Shown: positions 46,119 through 56,902, numbered from the stretch's first letter. The stretch is 64,000 nucleotides of DNA from Streptococcus catagoni (GCF_011421425.1 NZ_WPCW01000003.1:186001-250000), one strand, 5' to 3'. The notes: generated from the letters alone by a model not told the origin. A program made the numbers and translations.

Positions 46119-47294
46119 TTAACCACCACCTTTTTTTAAGTTATTAAGCCTTTTTAGGGCTTCTTTTTTAAAGTTGTCAAGTTCTGCCTGTTCCTCACTT
46201 GAGGTGTTTTCTTTATAATCGGGATTACTCCAAGCTGGAACATTTGATTTTTTAGAACTCTTTTTAGTTTTCTCATATCCTTTACCTTCAGTAAAAGATC
46301 GCATCTTCAAGACAGCGTCTTCGGCCTTATTAATCTTTTGATAAGAAAAATCATTGGCAATTTTTAAAAGGTAATTTTTTTGTAAGTTGGCAGACTGGGT
46401 TTTATTGAAGGTATATAAAACCATGACATTGATAACTTCATCTAAAAAATTCATCTTGGCTAAAGAAACTAACAATTCCTTCTCATCCTTGGTAATTGTA
46501 GCACGACGGGTCTTCTTTACTTTCTCCAAGAAGCCTAGGGCTGAGGTTACTTTTGCTTCTCTAATAATGATTAGTTCGTCCTTAGTAAAATCCTCTTTCC
46601 CATCTTTTGGGCTTGCACCGGCTTGTTTTTTAGCCAGTATCCGTCCAGGGACTATCTTATAGTTAACAGCAGTTTCCTTGGCTAAGAGGTAAAGATCATA
46701 CCAATTCATTGAAAAACGTTCCATAAGATTATAAAGAGATATAACATCTTCTTGTTCGTTTTCAAATTGTAGACCATCTCTATTCATCAGATTTTGAAAG
46801 CTATCCAAATCAAAATGAAGGGAGTCTTCTGGCCTTTTTTGTACTTCTATTTTCATGCCAAAGACATCTGAAAATTGTTTAGAAATATTTCGAGCCTGAC
46901 TGGGAATTTTAATTTCCATTGCAGACAGAGCCAAATCACCGATTTTTTGTTCCAGTAGTCTACGATAGACTGGGTTGGCCAAAAAAGTTTGGCCAGTCAA
47001 GGCAGGACGAATCTGGATCAGATAGCTATCTGGGGTTTGAAACAATTCCAGTAAATCAATTGCTGTTAGGATCACAAAGGCCTCTTCTAAGCTTTTCATG
47101 CCAAATTGAAGGTGATTTAATATTTCAGAAAATTTGTGGCTTCTGCTTCCTTGATCAGCAAAGCTAATAAGGTACTGATAAAGTGCTAAGGCGTCCTGAC
47201 CAATAATTGGAAAATAAAGTTGAATGAGACTGTCAGCATCATAAAGAACTTTGTTATGCTTGACATAGTAAAATTCATCAATCGGTTTCATCAT
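46119..47294 (-). CDS. dnaB: Replication initiation and membrane attachment protein DnaB
   Basis: Firmicute DnaB (not the helicase) remodels DNA at oriC and helps DnaD and DnaI load the helicase. The 391-residue protein has the N-terminal winged-helix region starting [16 protein letters not shown] and a C-terminal DDBH2 domain with [22 protein letters not shown] and [14 protein letters not shown]. The basic tail ends [10 protein letters not shown]. It starts inside the last 17 nt of nrdR. Confidence 0.93.
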   Translation of the reverse strand: MMKPIDEFYYVKHNKVLYDADSLIQLYFPIIGQDALALYQYLISFADQGSRSHKFSEILNHLQFGMKSLEEAFVILTAIDLLELFQTPDSYLIQIRPALTGQTFLANPVYRRLLEQKIGDLALSAMEIKIPSQARNISKQFSDVFGMKIEVQKRPEDSLHFDLDSFQNLMNRDGLQFENEQEDVISLYNLMERFSMNWYDLYLLAKETAVNYKIVPGRILAKKQAGASPKDGKEDFTKDELIIIREAKVTSALGFLEKVKKTRRATITKDEKELLVSLAKMNFLDEVINVMVLYTFNKTQSANLQKNYLLKIANDFSYQKINKAEDAVLKMRSFTEGKGYEKTKKSSKKSNVPAWSNPDYKENTSSEEQAELDNFKKEALKRLNNLKKGGG

Positions 47295-47772
47295 TCACGT
47301 TTCTCTTCTTTTTTCCACGAACTCGATTTGTAATTTGCTGAAGCAATTCTTCTATCTCATCAACGTCCTTAAAGCTCTTATAGACACTGGCAAATCTGAC
47401 ATAGGTAATTTCATCAAGCTCTGCTAATTCTTCCATTACTAAATTCCCGATAGCTGTGCTGGCTACTTCATTTTCATAGTCTGCACGAACTTTTTGCTCA
47501 ATCCGGGAAATCAAATTCTCAATATCCGTACTAGAGACAGGCCTTTTTTGAGCACTTTGAACAACGCCATTTAAGATTTTATCTCTAGAAAACTGCTCTC
47601 TGGTACCATCTTTTTTTATTACTAATAATGGGAGTTCCTCAAGACGTTCAAATGTCGTAAATCTTGTATGACATTTTTCGCATTCCCTACGCCGTCTAAT
47701 AGTATTTCCATCTTCTGCTTGTCTACTATCAACAACACTTGATTTATTATAATTACATTTTGGACAACGCAC
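47278..47772 (-). CDS. nrdR: Transcriptional repressor NrdR (GTG start)
   Basis: Represses ribonucleotide reductase genes in response to ATP/dATP levels. The 164-residue protein has an N-terminal zinc ribbon (MRCPKCNYN and [14 protein letters not shown]) and an ATP-cone (about 49-139, [19 protein letters not shown]). The only suitable start is GTG 47772, with GGGGTG 5 nt upstream. It leads the dnaB-dnaI-der replication genes, linking dNTP supply with replication. Confidence 0.97.
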   Translation of the reverse strand: MRCPKCNYNKSSVVDSRQAEDGNTIRRRRECEKCHTRFTTFERLEELPLLVIKKDGTREQFSRDKILNGVVQSAQKRPVSSTDIENLISRIEQKVRADYENEVASTAIGNLVMEELAELDEITYVRFASVYKSFKDVDEIEELLQQITNRVRGKKKRNVNDETD

Positions 47773-47898
47773 GCAAACACCCCAATTCTATCAAATTAAT
47801 CTAATATCTTATTCTAACATAAATTTACTGAGAAAAAAAGAATATTCATCCCGCTTTAAAACTGTAAAATAGGCTATTTCCACTGCAAAGTAGAGACT

Positions 47899-47938
47899 AA
47901 AAAACCAGATAGAAAAGGCTATTTCTATCTGGTTTTAC
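47899..47938. terminator. Bidirectional terminator after covS
   Basis: ACCAGATAGAAA / TTTCTATCTGGT perfect 12-bp stem, flanked by A-rich and T-rich runs on the two sides. Confidence 0.88.
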
Positions 47939-47940
47939 TT

Positions 47941-49431
47941 TTATTCATTTACGAGAGGGATATAGAGAATAAAGGTGGATCCTTCATTAACTTGACTCTT
48001 AACTTCCATGGAAAGGTCGTAACCCTCGATAATTTGTTGGAGAATTGACAAGCCGATACCTAGGCCAGACTGAGTAGTGGTGCGGTTTCGTGATTTGTCT
48101 GTTCTGTAGAACCGTTCAAATATATGCTCGATATCCTCCTGAGAGATTCCTTCACCACGGTCACTCACTTTTAAGACTGCCTGATTGCCCACAACATCAA
48201 GGTCAACGGAAATCAACTTGACATCGCGCGAATACTTGACCGCATTATCAATTAAAATCATCAGGGCCTGTTCAAAGTGATTCTTATAGACTTTAGCCTT
48301 GGTCTTTGTCTCTCGTGTGGACCATTCAAAGGTGAAATCTTCTTTTAGCACCTTAAAGTTACCAATAACAGTCTCAATAGAGCATTCTAAGACGGTAACA
48401 TCATTTTGATGACCTTCAAAACTTCCTTGAACACGAATCATGTCCAACATATCATTGATCATGATGGCCATACGATCTGCCTCATGGGCTGTAGCAGACA
48501 GACTTTCTTCTAAAATCTCACTATCATTCTTACCCCATCTTTGAAGAAGTCCAATATGACCCTTGATAATAGCCACAGGCGTTCGCAGTTCATGACTAAC
48601 ATCACTGATAAAACGTGATTGCAAGGACGTATAGGTTTCCACCTTATCTAGCATGGTATCAAAGATAGAAGAGAGCTCTTCAATCTCATCTCCCGAAGTG
48701 ATTTGTGAGCGCAAGGTCAAATTATTGGGATTTTCTGAAATTTCACGCATGACATCATGGAGGTTCCTCAGAGGAGCCAGGAATTGTCTGGTTGAAAAAT
48801 AGATAATCAAATAAGCTAGACATGTGCCAAAGAGTTCAACAAAGAGTAACCAGAGTAAGAGACGTGCCCTAATAACATAGTAGTCTTCTAAATCCTGATA
48901 GATTTGTACATAGCCTATAAGTTTTCCTGTCGTTTCAGAATAAACTTTTTTTGTAATTGAAAGGCCTCTATATTGATTCTCAAGTCGGTCATCATAGACA
49001 TATCCAATGGGGCCTTCCAAATCTAAAGAAAATTCTTCTTCATCTGTGGTAAAAATCATCTTTTTATTGAGGCCATAAATGTAGATATCTTGATGTGCAT
49101 CCAAAATATTAGTTAGGTCTCGACGACTGCGAATGATTTTGGATCCCGTTGATGAGTCTACTTTCAAATTACTCTTATCATTCTTATAAAGAGCTTCGGC
49201 AAGATTGTCTAATGAAAAATTAGAGTTCACCTCTGAAAGACGAACTCTAACTACATTCACAGTTTGTGTGACAGCTTGCTTTTCTTTTTTTAATAAGAAA
49301 TAATTAGTTGAATAATAAGCAATTAAGGTAAAGGCAGAAAAAATACAGAAAAAGAGTACAAAGAACAAATTAGATAAACGTTTTGGCAGTGATCTTCTAA
49401 ATTGTTTGTGATTCTGATTTTTTACTTGCAT
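47941..49431 (-). CDS. covS: Sensor histidine kinase CovS (CsrS)
   Basis: Controls CovR phosphorylation in response to magnesium, LL-37 and stress in pyogenic streptococci. The 496 residues comprise a first transmembrane helix (about 20-40, LSNLFFVLFFCIFSAFTLIA), an extracellular sensor (about 41-185), a second helix (about 190-212), HAMP, the H-box SHELRTPVAIIKGHIG with phosphoryl-His, N-box DNAVKYS and G-boxes DRGEGIS and GLGIGLSI. ATG 49431 starts 1 nt after the covR stop. The frame upstream lies inside covR and is not used. Confidence 0.96.
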   Translation of the reverse strand: MQVKNQNHKQFRRSLPKRLSNLFFVLFFCIFSAFTLIAYYSTNYFLLKKEKQAVTQTVNVVRVRLSEVNSNFSLDNLAEALYKNDKSNLKVDSSTGSKIIRSRRDLTNILDAHQDIYIYGLNKKMIFTTDEEEFSLDLEGPIGYVYDDRLENQYRGLSITKKVYSETTGKLIGYVQIYQDLEDYYVIRARLLLWLLFVELFGTCLAYLIIYFSTRQFLAPLRNLHDVMREISENPNNLTLRSQITSGDEIEELSSIFDTMLDKVETYTSLQSRFISDVSHELRTPVAIIKGHIGLLQRWGKNDSEILEESLSATAHEADRMAIMINDMLDMIRVQGSFEGHQNDVTVLECSIETVIGNFKVLKEDFTFEWSTRETKTKAKVYKNHFEQALMILIDNAVKYSRDVKLISVDLDVVGNQAVLKVSDRGEGISQEDIEHIFERFYRTDKSRNRTTTQSGLGIGLSILQQIIEGYDLSMEVKSQVNEGSTFILYIPLVNE

Positions 49432-49432
49432 C

Positions 49433-50119
49433 TTATTTCTCGCGAATAACATATCCCATACCACGAACGGTTTGAATATATGACTCTCTTCCAGGCATAT
49501 CAATCTTACCACGTAAATAACGGATATAAACGTCTACTACATTGGTTTCAACAGCTTCATCATATTTCCAAACATTTGACAACAATTCTTCACGCGTCAT
49601 GACACGGTTCATATTGGTCATCAAGATATTTAATAGGTCGTATTCACGTTTAGTCAATGAAATTTCTTCATCACCACGATTAACAGATCTATTTTGTGGA
49701 TTTAAGACGAGATCACGGTAGATTCCTTGATTAGGTGTCTTTTTCTCGGTCTCTATATCCTGACGACGAAAAATGGCACGGATACGCGCTAATAGTTCTT
49801 CAATTGCAAAAGGCTTCACGATGTAGTCATCTGCTCCACGGTCAAGGCCAGCCACCACATCCATAATAGAATCTCTTGCTGTCATCATCATAATATAAGT
49901 TGTTTTTTCAGTTTGGAGACGTCTTGTCACTTCAAAACCATCCATTTCTGGAAGCATTAAGTCAAGCAAGATCAAGTCGAAATCCTTTTCTAAGGCTGTC
50001 TCTAAACCTTCACGACCATTTACTTCAACAGTTACTTCATAACCTTCATGTTGTAGCTCAAGAGAAACAAATCTAGCAAGATTTTTTTCATCTTCTACAA
50101 TTAAAATTTTCTTTGTCAT
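49433..50119 (-). CDS. covR: Response regulator CovR (CsrR)
   Basis: An OmpR-family global repressor of virulence and surface genes. The 228-residue protein has a receiver domain (about 1-118) with the phospho-Asp in LILLDLMLPEMDG, the MMTA switch Thr and VKPF Lys, and a winged-helix DNA-binding domain (about 130-228, VVDVYIRYLRGKID, VRGMGYVIR). ATG 50119 has AAGGA 9 nt upstream. The ATG at 50128 overlaps the ribosome site. Its leader carries two large dyads. Confidence 0.97.
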   Translation of the reverse strand: MTKKILIVEDEKNLARFVSLELQHEGYEVTVEVNGREGLETALEKDFDLILLDLMLPEMDGFEVTRRLQTEKTTYIMMMTARDSIMDVVAGLDRGADDYIVKPFAIEELLARIRAIFRRQDIETEKKTPNQGIYRDLVLNPQNRSVNRGDEEISLTKREYDLLNILMTNMNRVMTREELLSNVWKYDEAVETNVVDVYIRYLRGKIDMPGRESYIQTVRGMGYVIREK

Positions 50120-50137
50120 ATAAACCATTCCTTATCT

Positions 50138-50251
50138 TTTTGAAATACAGTTTCAAAACCTTGTGTCAATTGACAGTTTGTTAATCTCTTAATTTAGAAA
50201 GAATTGTGATTACTCAGTTAAATTTTATAAATATTATAAAATTGACTGAGT
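50138..50251 (-). promoter_or_regulatory. covR upstream region with two large dyads
   Basis: TTTTGAAA-TACAG-TTTCAAAA (50138-50158) lies about 20 nt before the start codon. A long imperfect palindrome, ACTCAGTTAAATTTTATAA with TTATAAAATTGACTGAGT, covers 50212-50251. A TTGACA box (minus, around 50167-50172) lies between. I could not fix the promoter. Confidence 0.5.
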
Positions 50252-50325
50252 TGATACTGTATAGAGTATATCAGAGTCCAAGAATTTTTTCAATTAAAAA
50301 TTACAATTTTCTTAAATAGTCAGTT

Positions 50326-50862
50326 TTATTCATCTAGTAGATCTTGAAGACCGGCAAATGGATTGTTTTCTTTTTGTTTTTCTTCTTTTTTTGCCTGATA
50401 TTGTTCTTCTGTCATGACTTCCCAATCATTTCCCTTTGGTAATTCTGCAGAAGCTTTTTCTTCTTCAGTAAGAACCTGTAAGGGAATTGAGAGCAGGATA
50501 TTATCAATCACACTTTCTTCTAGGTCAATATAGTCATCTGTCAGAACAAGGAGAACTTGATCCTCAACAAGGTCAGCCTTTGTGGCTAGTTGAGATTCTT
50601 CGATGAAGACTTCTAAGACTTCTTGGCTTTTTTGACTTTCAACTGCTGCCATCGAACGACTAGAAGGTAAGGTAATCACATAATTTAATTTATAATCCAA
50701 AATAAATAAACCAGAATCAAAAACAACAGATCCTTCCACATTCACTGCTTGAAGATCAATAATCTCTGGATTCCTTATTTTGATTTTTTCTGTAAGGTCT
50801 AATCTTTGCTGAAAATGCAGTCCTTCCAGTTGTTTCTTTTTTATTTCCGAAATAGATATCAT
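50326..50862 (-). CDS. YceD family protein (DUF177)
   Basis: A 178-residue acidic protein of the YceD family. It starts MISISEIKKKQLEGLHFQQ, has the family core VNVEGSVVFDSGLFILDYKLNY and the acidic QVLLVLTDDYIDLEESVIDNILLSIPL. The C-terminus is Lys/Glu-rich. In plants and many bacteria DUF177 proteins are tied to 23S rRNA processing and accumulation, and the gene often precedes rpmF. Here no rpmF follows; it stands between htpX and covR. The rRNA role is known for the family only. Confidence 0.85.
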   Translation of the reverse strand: MISISEIKKKQLEGLHFQQRLDLTEKIKIRNPEIIDLQAVNVEGSVVFDSGLFILDYKLNYVITLPSSRSMAAVESQKSQEVLEVFIEESQLATKADLVEDQVLLVLTDDYIDLEESVIDNILLSIPLQVLTEEEKASAELPKGNDWEVMTEEQYQAKKEEKQKENNPFAGLQDLLDE

Positions 50863-51052
50863 ATATTCTCCTAATAAAATTCTAATTTATTTTTACTATT
50901 ATTTTTTTATTTTGTCAACTGTTTTATTAATGGTAAAGCCCTTGATATCAGTCTTAAAGGTTGTTTTCTAAAGAGAAATTCCCCTGGCCTTTAGCATAAA
51001 TCAATCCTGTTTAAGAATGATAAAAAGAAGAGCTTAAGAAACTCTTAAACTC

Positions 51053-51949
51053 TTACATATGGCGAAGTCGCTTGATTCTTTCTGCAATTGGGGGATGGGT
51101 ACTAAAAAGGGAAGAAACTTTTTCTTTTGCTCGAGGCTCGTTGATATATAAAGCTGCGCTCGCATCATCTACGGGTGCCTGCATAGGCTGTGAATGATCT
51201 AATTTTTCCAGAGCCCTTATCATACCTTCTGGATTTCTAGTGAGCTCTACCGAACTAGCATCGGCTAAGAATTCTCTTTGTCTTGAGATGGCTAATTGTA
51301 TAAGAGAAGCCACAAGGGGCGCTAGTACTAAGGATAGTAGGGAAAACAGTAAAAGAACAATTCCTAAACCATTACTATCACGATTATTGCTACGATTTCT
51401 ATTTCCACCACCAAACCACAACATCCTAGTGCCGATACTTGAGATCAGGGTAATGGCACTGGCCAGAGCAACTGCAATGGTTGAAATACGGATATCATAG
51501 TTTCGAATATGACTGACTTCGTGACCAATAACTCCTTCAAGTTCTTCTCTATTCATCAAGGCTAGTAAACCACTTGTTGCTGCTACTGCTGCATTTTGTG
51601 GGCTCGAACCCGTAGCAAAAGCATTTAATGAAGGATCCTCAATAATGTAAACCTTAGGCATGGGAATTTGTGCAACCATTGCCATATCTTCTACAATATG
51701 AAAAAACTCTGGGGCGTCTTCAACACTTATCTGCTTGGCGTTATTCATTCCCATCACAACAGAGGTGGATTGAAAAATCATGGTAGCAGCATAAATGACA
51801 CCGATGATCAAGGCAAGTGCAATCCCTAGCTGATAGCTTTCAGTCAATAAGTAACCTGCTGCTGCTCCAATACAAGCTAAGAGAAGAAAAAATACAAAAA
51901 TCAACAGAATGGTTTTACGTTTGTTTTGAGAAATTTGTTGATAAAGCAT
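51053..51949 (-). CDS. htpX: Membrane zinc metalloprotease HtpX
   Basis: An M48-family protease for quality control of membrane proteins. The 298 residues have two N-terminal transmembrane helices (about 12-32 and 37-57), the zinc motif [11 protein letters not shown] (HExxH, about 139-149), two more hydrophobic stretches (about 160-180 and 198-220) and the third ligand in the [14 protein letters not shown] segment. GGAGG precedes the ATG. It follows lemA by 28 nt, the usual lemA-htpX pair. Confidence 0.96.
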   Translation of the reverse strand: MLYQQISQNKRKTILLIFVFFLLLACIGAAAGYLLTESYQLGIALALIIGVIYAATMIFQSTSVVMGMNNAKQISVEDAPEFFHIVEDMAMVAQIPMPKVYIIEDPSLNAFATGSSPQNAAVAATSGLLALMNREELEGVIGHEVSHIRNYDIRISTIAVALASAITLISSIGTRMLWFGGGNRNRSNNRDSNGLGIVLLLFSLLSLVLAPLVASLIQLAISRQREFLADASSVELTRNPEGMIRALEKLDHSQPMQAPVDDASAALYINEPRAKEKVSSLFSTHPPIAERIKRLRHM

Positions 51950-51977
51950 TTGACCTCCGTGGTTCAGATATAATTAC

Positions 51978-52535
51978 TTAAAAGTTGAAATCAACTTTAG
52001 GCACAGCCTTTTCATCTTCTGGTGTTTGAAGAAATTCACTTGCTTTGAAGCCAAATAAAGTGGCAACAATATTGCTTGGAAATGTCTCTAACTTAGTATT
52101 GTAGTTAGCTGTAGTTGTATTAAAGAGTTGACGTGAATAAGAAATCTTATTTTCTGTATTAGTCAATTCATCCTGAAGCTTTAAGAAATTACTATTGGCT
52201 TTTAGTTCAGGATAATTCTCAGCAACTGCAATCAGACTGGCCATTTGCTTACTCAATTCATTAGAAGCTTCCATGGTCGCAGCTGGTGTCACAGCATGAA
52301 CCACTTGGGAACGTAGCTCTGCAATTTTTTCAAAGGTTTTTTCCTCATAGCTGGCATAACCTTTGACTGTTTCAATTAAATTGGGAATTAAATCATTACG
52401 ACGCTTTAATTGAACATCTATTTGACTCCATGCCTCTTTAGTGTGCATACGACTTCTAACAAGACCATTATAACTAGTCATTAACCATAAAGCTAAGAGG
52501 ACTATGACAATTAAAATAACTACAAATAGGGACAT
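51978..52535 (-). CDS. lemA: LemA family protein
   Basis: A 185-residue membrane-anchored helical protein. One N-terminal transmembrane helix (about 3-20, [17 protein letters not shown]) is followed by [32 protein letters not shown], the family hallmark, and a long helical bundle ending [12 protein letters not shown]. The exact role is unknown. It is paired with htpX, and the two genes are often co-expressed in Gram-positive bacteria. AAAGGAG precedes the ATG. Confidence 0.94.
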   Translation of the reverse strand: MSLFVVILIVIVLLALWLMTSYNGLVRSRMHTKEAWSQIDVQLKRRNDLIPNLIETVKGYASYEEKTFEKIAELRSQVVHAVTPAATMEASNELSKQMASLIAVAENYPELKANSNFLKLQDELTNTENKISYSRQLFNTTTANYNTKLETFPSNIVATLFGFKASEFLQTPEDEKAVPKVDFNF

Positions 52536-52683
52536 CTGACTTCTCCTTTAACCTTTTGTTTTAATTATAGCAATTTTTACAGTATAAGCAAATCTCAACA
52601 GTTATTTAAATCAACTTTTACAGACATGTTTTTATTATCCTTTTTATGTTAAAATATAGAAAAATCAAAAGTTGAGGAAAGAG

Positions 52684-53397
52684 ATGACACCGGAAGAATT
52701 TTACCTAGCCCTAGAAAAGTCAAAAATCAGATTAACTAACAAACAAAAAAAACAATTTGAAAGGTATTTTGACCTTCTTATTGAATGGAATGAAAAAATT
52801 AACCTGACTGCTATCACTGATAAAAATGAGGTCTATCTCAAACACTTTTATGATTCTATTGCACCGCTTTTACAAGGCTATATTCCTAATGAAAAATTAG
52901 CACTGCTAGATATTGGTGCTGGGGCAGGCTTCCCAAGTATTCCTATGAAAATTATCTTCCCCTACTTACAGGTTACCATCATTGATTCACTTAGAAAGAG
53001 AATTACATTTTTAAATCTGCTTGCTGAAGAACTTGAACTTGAAGGCCTTGCTTTTTACCATGGTCGTGCTGAAGACTTCGGACATGATAAGCATTTCCGG
53101 GCACAGTTTGATATTGTCACAGCAAGGGCAGTGGCTAGGCTGCAAGTCTTAGCAGAATTGACCATTCCCTTCTTAAAAAACAAGGGTAAGGTGATCGCCC
53201 TTAAATCTCAAGCCATCGAGCAAGAAATTGAAGAGGCTAGTAAGGCTCTTGCCCTACTATTTTCTCAGGTTATTGAAAATCACCACTATCATTTGCCAAA
53301 TGGAGATGAGCGTTTTATCACAATCGTTGAAAAGAAAAAAGAGACCCCAAATAAATATCCAAGAAAGGCTGGTCTTCCTAACAAAAAACCTTTATAA
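52684..53397 (+). CDS. rsmG: 16S rRNA 7-methylguanosine 527 methyltransferase RsmG
   Basis: Methylates G527 of 16S rRNA; its loss gives low-level streptomycin resistance. The 237-residue protein has the SAM motif [17 protein letters not shown] (about 71-87), INLTAITD and ARAVARL. ATG 52684 has GAGGAAAG upstream; the in-frame TTG at 52672 lies inside that ribosome site. It leads the rsmG-ktrB-ktrA series on the plus strand, with a terminator after it. Confidence 0.96.
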   Translation: MTPEEFYLALEKSKIRLTNKQKKQFERYFDLLIEWNEKINLTAITDKNEVYLKHFYDSIAPLLQGYIPNEKLALLDIGAGAGFPSIPMKIIFPYLQVTIIDSLRKRITFLNLLAEELELEGLAFYHGRAEDFGHDKHFRAQFDIVTARAVARLQVLAELTIPFLKNKGKVIALKSQAIEQEIEEASKALALLFSQVIENHHYHLPNGDERFITIVEKKKETPNKYPRKAGLPNKKPL

Positions 53398-53417
53398 TAA
53401 ATGATACAGAAAATGAG

Positions 53418-53444
53418 AAAGCTATGTTTACTTAGCTTTTTTTT
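53418..53444 (+). terminator. Terminator of rsmG
   Basis: AAAGCTA / TAGCTTT stem with an 8-nt loop and a long T-run. Confidence 0.8.
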
Positions 53445-53486
53445 ATGATATTTGTTAACATAGAATGAACTAATGATGGAGGAAAT

Positions 53487-54863
53487 ATGAAACATTCTTT
53501 TCTAAGATCTTGGTCTGTGACTCGGCAATTAACATTAAGCTTTGCTATTGTTATTTTTATAGGAAGTATTTTACTTTCTATGCCCTTCTCACATTACCAA
53601 AATGGTCCAGATACTGTTTATTTTGATCATCTTTTTAATGTTGTTTCAATGGTGTGTGTTACTGGCTTGTCCGTAATCCCTATCTCAGAAGCATATAATG
53701 GCTTTGGCCAGACTATTGCCATTATCTTAATGCAAATCGGGGGACTAGGCTTGGTTACTTTAATTGCTATTAGTACCTACGCCCTGAGAAGAAAAATCAA
53801 CCTTGCAGGACATACCCTGCTGCAATCAGCATTGAACAGAGATAACAGTACCAATCTTAAAGACTATCTCTTTTTTGCCTATAAAGTCACCTTTGTCTTG
53901 GAATTTATAGCCTTCTTTTTGATCGCCACAGATTTTGTTCCTAGATTTGGTATCAAACATGGACTTTTTAACAGTCTGTTCTTGGCTGTCTCTGCTTTTT
54001 GTAATGCTGGTTTTGACAATTTGGGTTCTAACAGCTTGAAAAATTTTATTGTAAACCCGACCATTAATTTTGCTATTTCCTTTCTCATCATCGCCGGAGG
54101 AATCGGCTTTGCCGTCTGGAATGATATCGTAGACAACATTAGGCGCTATTTCATAGACAAACCTAGAGCTCATGGTCTGCTTTTTAGAAAGTTTTCCAAT
54201 CAAACCCGCTTGGTGCTTCAGACAACTGGTATTATTTTACTATTAGGTACTCTGATTACTTGGTTTATTGAAAAAGATAATCCCAAAACCATCGCTAACT
54301 ATAATATCTTCCATCAATTTATGATCAGTTTTTTCCAAACGGTCACTATGCGTACTGCTGGTTTTGCTACCATTTCATATAATGATACCCTTGCTCCAAC
54401 TAATTTCCTTTATATGATTCAAATGATTATCGGCGGAGCTCCTGGAGGAACTGCTGGTGGTGTCAAAGTAACCACTGCAGCCATTATATTCCTCTTATTT
54501 AAATCTGAATTATCTGGTCAATCAGAGGTAACCTTTCACCACCGCATTATTGCCAGCAAGACAATCAAGCAAACAATGTCTGTTATGATCTTCTTCTTTA
54601 CTGTTTTATTTACAGGTTATATCCTCCTTCTAGGAGTTGAACCTAACTTAGATCCACTTGCCTTACTCTTTGAAGCTATTTCTGCTATTGATACAGTTGG
54701 TGTCAGCATGGATTTAACCCCACAACTTTCCAGTGCTGGACGTTTTATTATCATGTTGTTAATGTTCATTGGTCGGGTGGGTCCTGTAACCTTCCTTCTC
54801 AGTTTGATAGAAAAAAAAGAAAAAACAATTCACTACGCTACTACAAATATTTTAGTCGGATAA
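53487..54863 (+). CDS. ktrB: Potassium uptake channel subunit KtrB (TrkH family)
   Basis: Sodium-dependent potassium uptake channel. The 458-residue membrane protein has four M1-P-M2 repeats. The selectivity-filter glycines are visible in MVCVTGLSV (about 54-62), AFCNAGFDN, TMRTAGFAT and IDTVGVSMD. The intramembrane gating loop GGAPGGTAGG is present too. GGAGG precedes the ATG. It is followed after 9 nt by the regulatory subunit ktrA. Confidence 0.95.
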   Translation: MKHSFLRSWSVTRQLTLSFAIVIFIGSILLSMPFSHYQNGPDTVYFDHLFNVVSMVCVTGLSVIPISEAYNGFGQTIAIILMQIGGLGLVTLIAISTYALRRKINLAGHTLLQSALNRDNSTNLKDYLFFAYKVTFVLEFIAFFLIATDFVPRFGIKHGLFNSLFLAVSAFCNAGFDNLGSNSLKNFIVNPTINFAISFLIIAGGIGFAVWNDIVDNIRRYFIDKPRAHGLLFRKFSNQTRLVLQTTGIILLLGTLITWFIEKDNPKTIANYNIFHQFMISFFQTVTMRTAGFATISYNDTLAPTNFLYMIQMIIGGAPGGTAGGVKVTTAAIIFLLFKSELSGQSEVTFHHRIIASKTIKQTMSVMIFFFTVLFTGYILLLGVEPNLDPLALLFEAISAIDTVGVSMDLTPQLSSAGRFIIMLLMFIGRVGPVTFLLSLIEKKEKTIHYATTNILVG

Positions 54864-54872
54864 GGAGTTATC

Positions 54873-55547
54873 ATGTTAAAAAGAAAAACCGTTGGTGTTT
54901 TAGGTCTAGGAATTTTCGGCCGTACTGTTGCAAGACAGCTCAGTCAATTTGACCAAGACGTCATTGCTATAGACTACAGAGAAAATCATGTCAATGAAAT
55001 TGGTGATCTTGTTTCAAAAGCAGCCGTTGGCGACATGACTGATAGAGATTTTCTACTGGCAGTTGGTATTGACCAATGTGATACTGTAGTCATTGCAACT
55101 GGTAATAACTTAGAATCATCAGTTCTGGCTATTATGCATTGTAAAAAATTGGGAGTTCCCATTATTATTGCCAAGGCTAAAAACAAAATTCATGAGGAAG
55201 TGCTTTATGGTATTGGGGCTACCAATGTTATCTCACCAGAAAGAGATTCTGGAAAAAGAGTGGCTTCAAATATTCTCAAACATCACATTGAAAGTATCAT
55301 TTACCTTGAACATGGGATCTCAATGATTAATTTTCGAATTCCAAAAACTTGGGAAGGTAAAACCTTGTCAGAATTAGATGTCCGTCAAAAATATGAATTA
55401 AACATTATCGGAACTCGTCAAGAGAAGGAAAACAGCCTTAATCCTAATGTTAACCCCTTTGAACCTTTACCAGCTGAAACAATCATCGTAGCTATTGCCA
55501 ATGACCATACCTTTGAAAAATTTGACTATCTAGGTTATTTAAAATAA
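54873..55547 (+). CDS. ktrA: Potassium uptake regulatory subunit KtrA (RCK)
   Basis: A cytoplasmic octameric ring that gates KtrB in response to ATP/ADP and c-di-AMP. The 224 residues contain an RCK_N Rossmann domain (GVLGLGIFGRTVARQL, about 8-23; AIDYRENHVNEI) and an RCK_C domain (about 140-224), the site of c-di-AMP binding in relatives. It fits with the CbpB-like c-di-AMP protein elsewhere in the window. AAGGAG precedes the ATG; a strong terminator follows. Confidence 0.95.
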   Translation: MLKRKTVGVLGLGIFGRTVARQLSQFDQDVIAIDYRENHVNEIGDLVSKAAVGDMTDRDFLLAVGIDQCDTVVIATGNNLESSVLAIMHCKKLGVPIIIAKAKNKIHEEVLYGIGATNVISPERDSGKRVASNILKHHIESIIYLEHGISMINFRIPKTWEGKTLSELDVRQKYELNIIGTRQEKENSLNPNVNPFEPLPAETIIVAIANDHTFEKFDYLGYLK

Positions 55548-55568
55548 ACAGAATTAGTCAAAATAAGA

Positions 55569-55620
55569 AAAACCGCTTTAAATCAAGTTCTTCTGAAGAT
55601 GATTTAAAGCGGTTTTTTAG
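55569..55620. terminator. Terminator between ktrA and sstT
   Basis: AAAAACCGCTTTAAATCA / TGATTTAAAGCGGTTTTT perfect 18-bp stem with a 14-nt loop; A-rich and T-rich flanks make it usable from both sides. Confidence 0.92.
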
Positions 55621-55655
55621 ATAGTCACTTATAAAAAAGTTAAGGATAGGAACTC

Positions 55656-56870
55656 TTAAACTTTTTTTCTTAGCCAAAAAGCGTCTTGGGCTATTGCTGT
55701 AAAATAAACATCTGTAGAAGAGTTTAAGGCTGTCTCACAGGAGTCTTGGATAACTCCAACTATAAAACCAATCCCAACAACTTGCATGGCTAAGTCGTTA
55801 GATATGCCAAACAAGCTACAAGCCAAAGGTACTAATAAGAGTGAGCCTCCTGCAACACCAGAAGCTCCGCAAGCTGAAATAGCAGACACTAGACTAAGAA
55901 GCAAGGCTGTCCAAAAGTCTACACTAATGCCAAAGGTGTTGGCAGCGGCCAAGGTTAACATATTAATAGTTATGGCAGCACCTGACATGTTTATTGTCGA
56001 ACCCAGTGGGATAGAAACCAAGTAGGTTTCTTCTGCCAGCCCTAGTTTTTGACAAAGTTTGAGATTAACTGGGATATTTGCTGCTGAGCTCCTAGTAAAG
56101 AAGGCTGTTAAACCAGATTCCTTTAAGCAGGTTAAAACCAGTGGATAGGGATTCTTGTGCATGACAAGCCAACCGATCAAGGGATTCACAAGGAGTGCCA
56201 CTATCCCCATAGTCGATACTAAGACAATAATCAATAGAGCATAATCTGATAAAACACTGATTCCCTTGCTAGAGATGGTCTGATAAACCAAACCCATGAT
56301 TCCAAATGGCGCTAGGTTGATAATCCAAATAACAACTTGCGAGGTAATGCTAGAAACAGTTTTGATAAATGTTTTTATTTCTTGAGAAGATCTTTGAATA
56401 GCTAGTCCAAAAATAATAGCCCAGAATAAAATACCCAAATAATTTGCTGAAGATAGGGCGTGGACAGGATTATCTACTAATTTCAGCAATAGGTTGTTAA
56501 AGACCTGTCCTATTCCTTGAGGAGGTTTAATATCACTTGCTTTAACAGCACTAAGCTTCAAACTTATAGGGAAGATAAAGTTAATCAGCACTGCAATCAA
56601 GGCAGAGCTAAAAGTCGCAAAAAGATACAAGGCTATGATCAAGGAAAGATTTGTTTTTTGACCTTTAACCTTGTGTGAAATAGCCTGAGCAACTAAGAAG
56701 AAAACCAAAAGTGGTGCAATGGCTTTAAGTGCTCCTACAAATAATTCTCCTAGAAGGCTAATAAAGCTTGCACCAGGAAAACAGAGTCCTAAAGTGATAC
56801 CAAGTGCTAAGCCGATGATAATCTTTTTGATAAGTGGAGTTCTCACCCACATGATTTTTATTTTTGTCAT
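55656..56870 (-). CDS. sstT: Serine/threonine:sodium symporter SstT
   Basis: Imports serine and threonine with sodium; member of the dicarboxylate/amino acid:cation symporter family. The 404-residue protein has about eight membrane helices plus two re-entrant hairpins, with [24 protein letters not shown] (sodium site) and [17 protein letters not shown] near the C-terminus. AAAGGATAG precedes ATG 56870. The promoter is TTGACG, 17 nt, TATGAT, back-to-back with that of brnQ. Confidence 0.96.
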   Translation of the reverse strand: MTKIKIMWVRTPLIKKIIIGLALGITLGLCFPGASFISLLGELFVGALKAIAPLLVFFLVAQAISHKVKGQKTNLSLIIALYLFATFSSALIAVLINFIFPISLKLSAVKASDIKPPQGIGQVFNNLLLKLVDNPVHALSSANYLGILFWAIIFGLAIQRSSQEIKTFIKTVSSITSQVVIWIINLAPFGIMGLVYQTISSKGISVLSDYALLIIVLVSTMGIVALLVNPLIGWLVMHKNPYPLVLTCLKESGLTAFFTRSSAANIPVNLKLCQKLGLAEETYLVSIPLGSTINMSGAAITINMLTLAAANTFGISVDFWTALLLSLVSAISACGASGVAGGSLLLVPLACSLFGISNDLAMQVVGIGFIVGVIQDSCETALNSSTDVYFTAIAQDAFWLRKKV

Positions 56871-56902
56871 TTTGCTATCCTTTAAAAAACGAAGTGAATT
56901 TA

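Noticed and set aside
49432..49512. Longer CovS start inside covR
   Set aside because: The extra residues are the covR 3' end in another frame; known CovS proteins begin near ATG 49431.
50119..50330. CovR binding sites (ATTARA) before covR
   Set aside because: ATTAAG and ATTAAC occur on the minus strand but not exact ATTARA in a convincing cluster.
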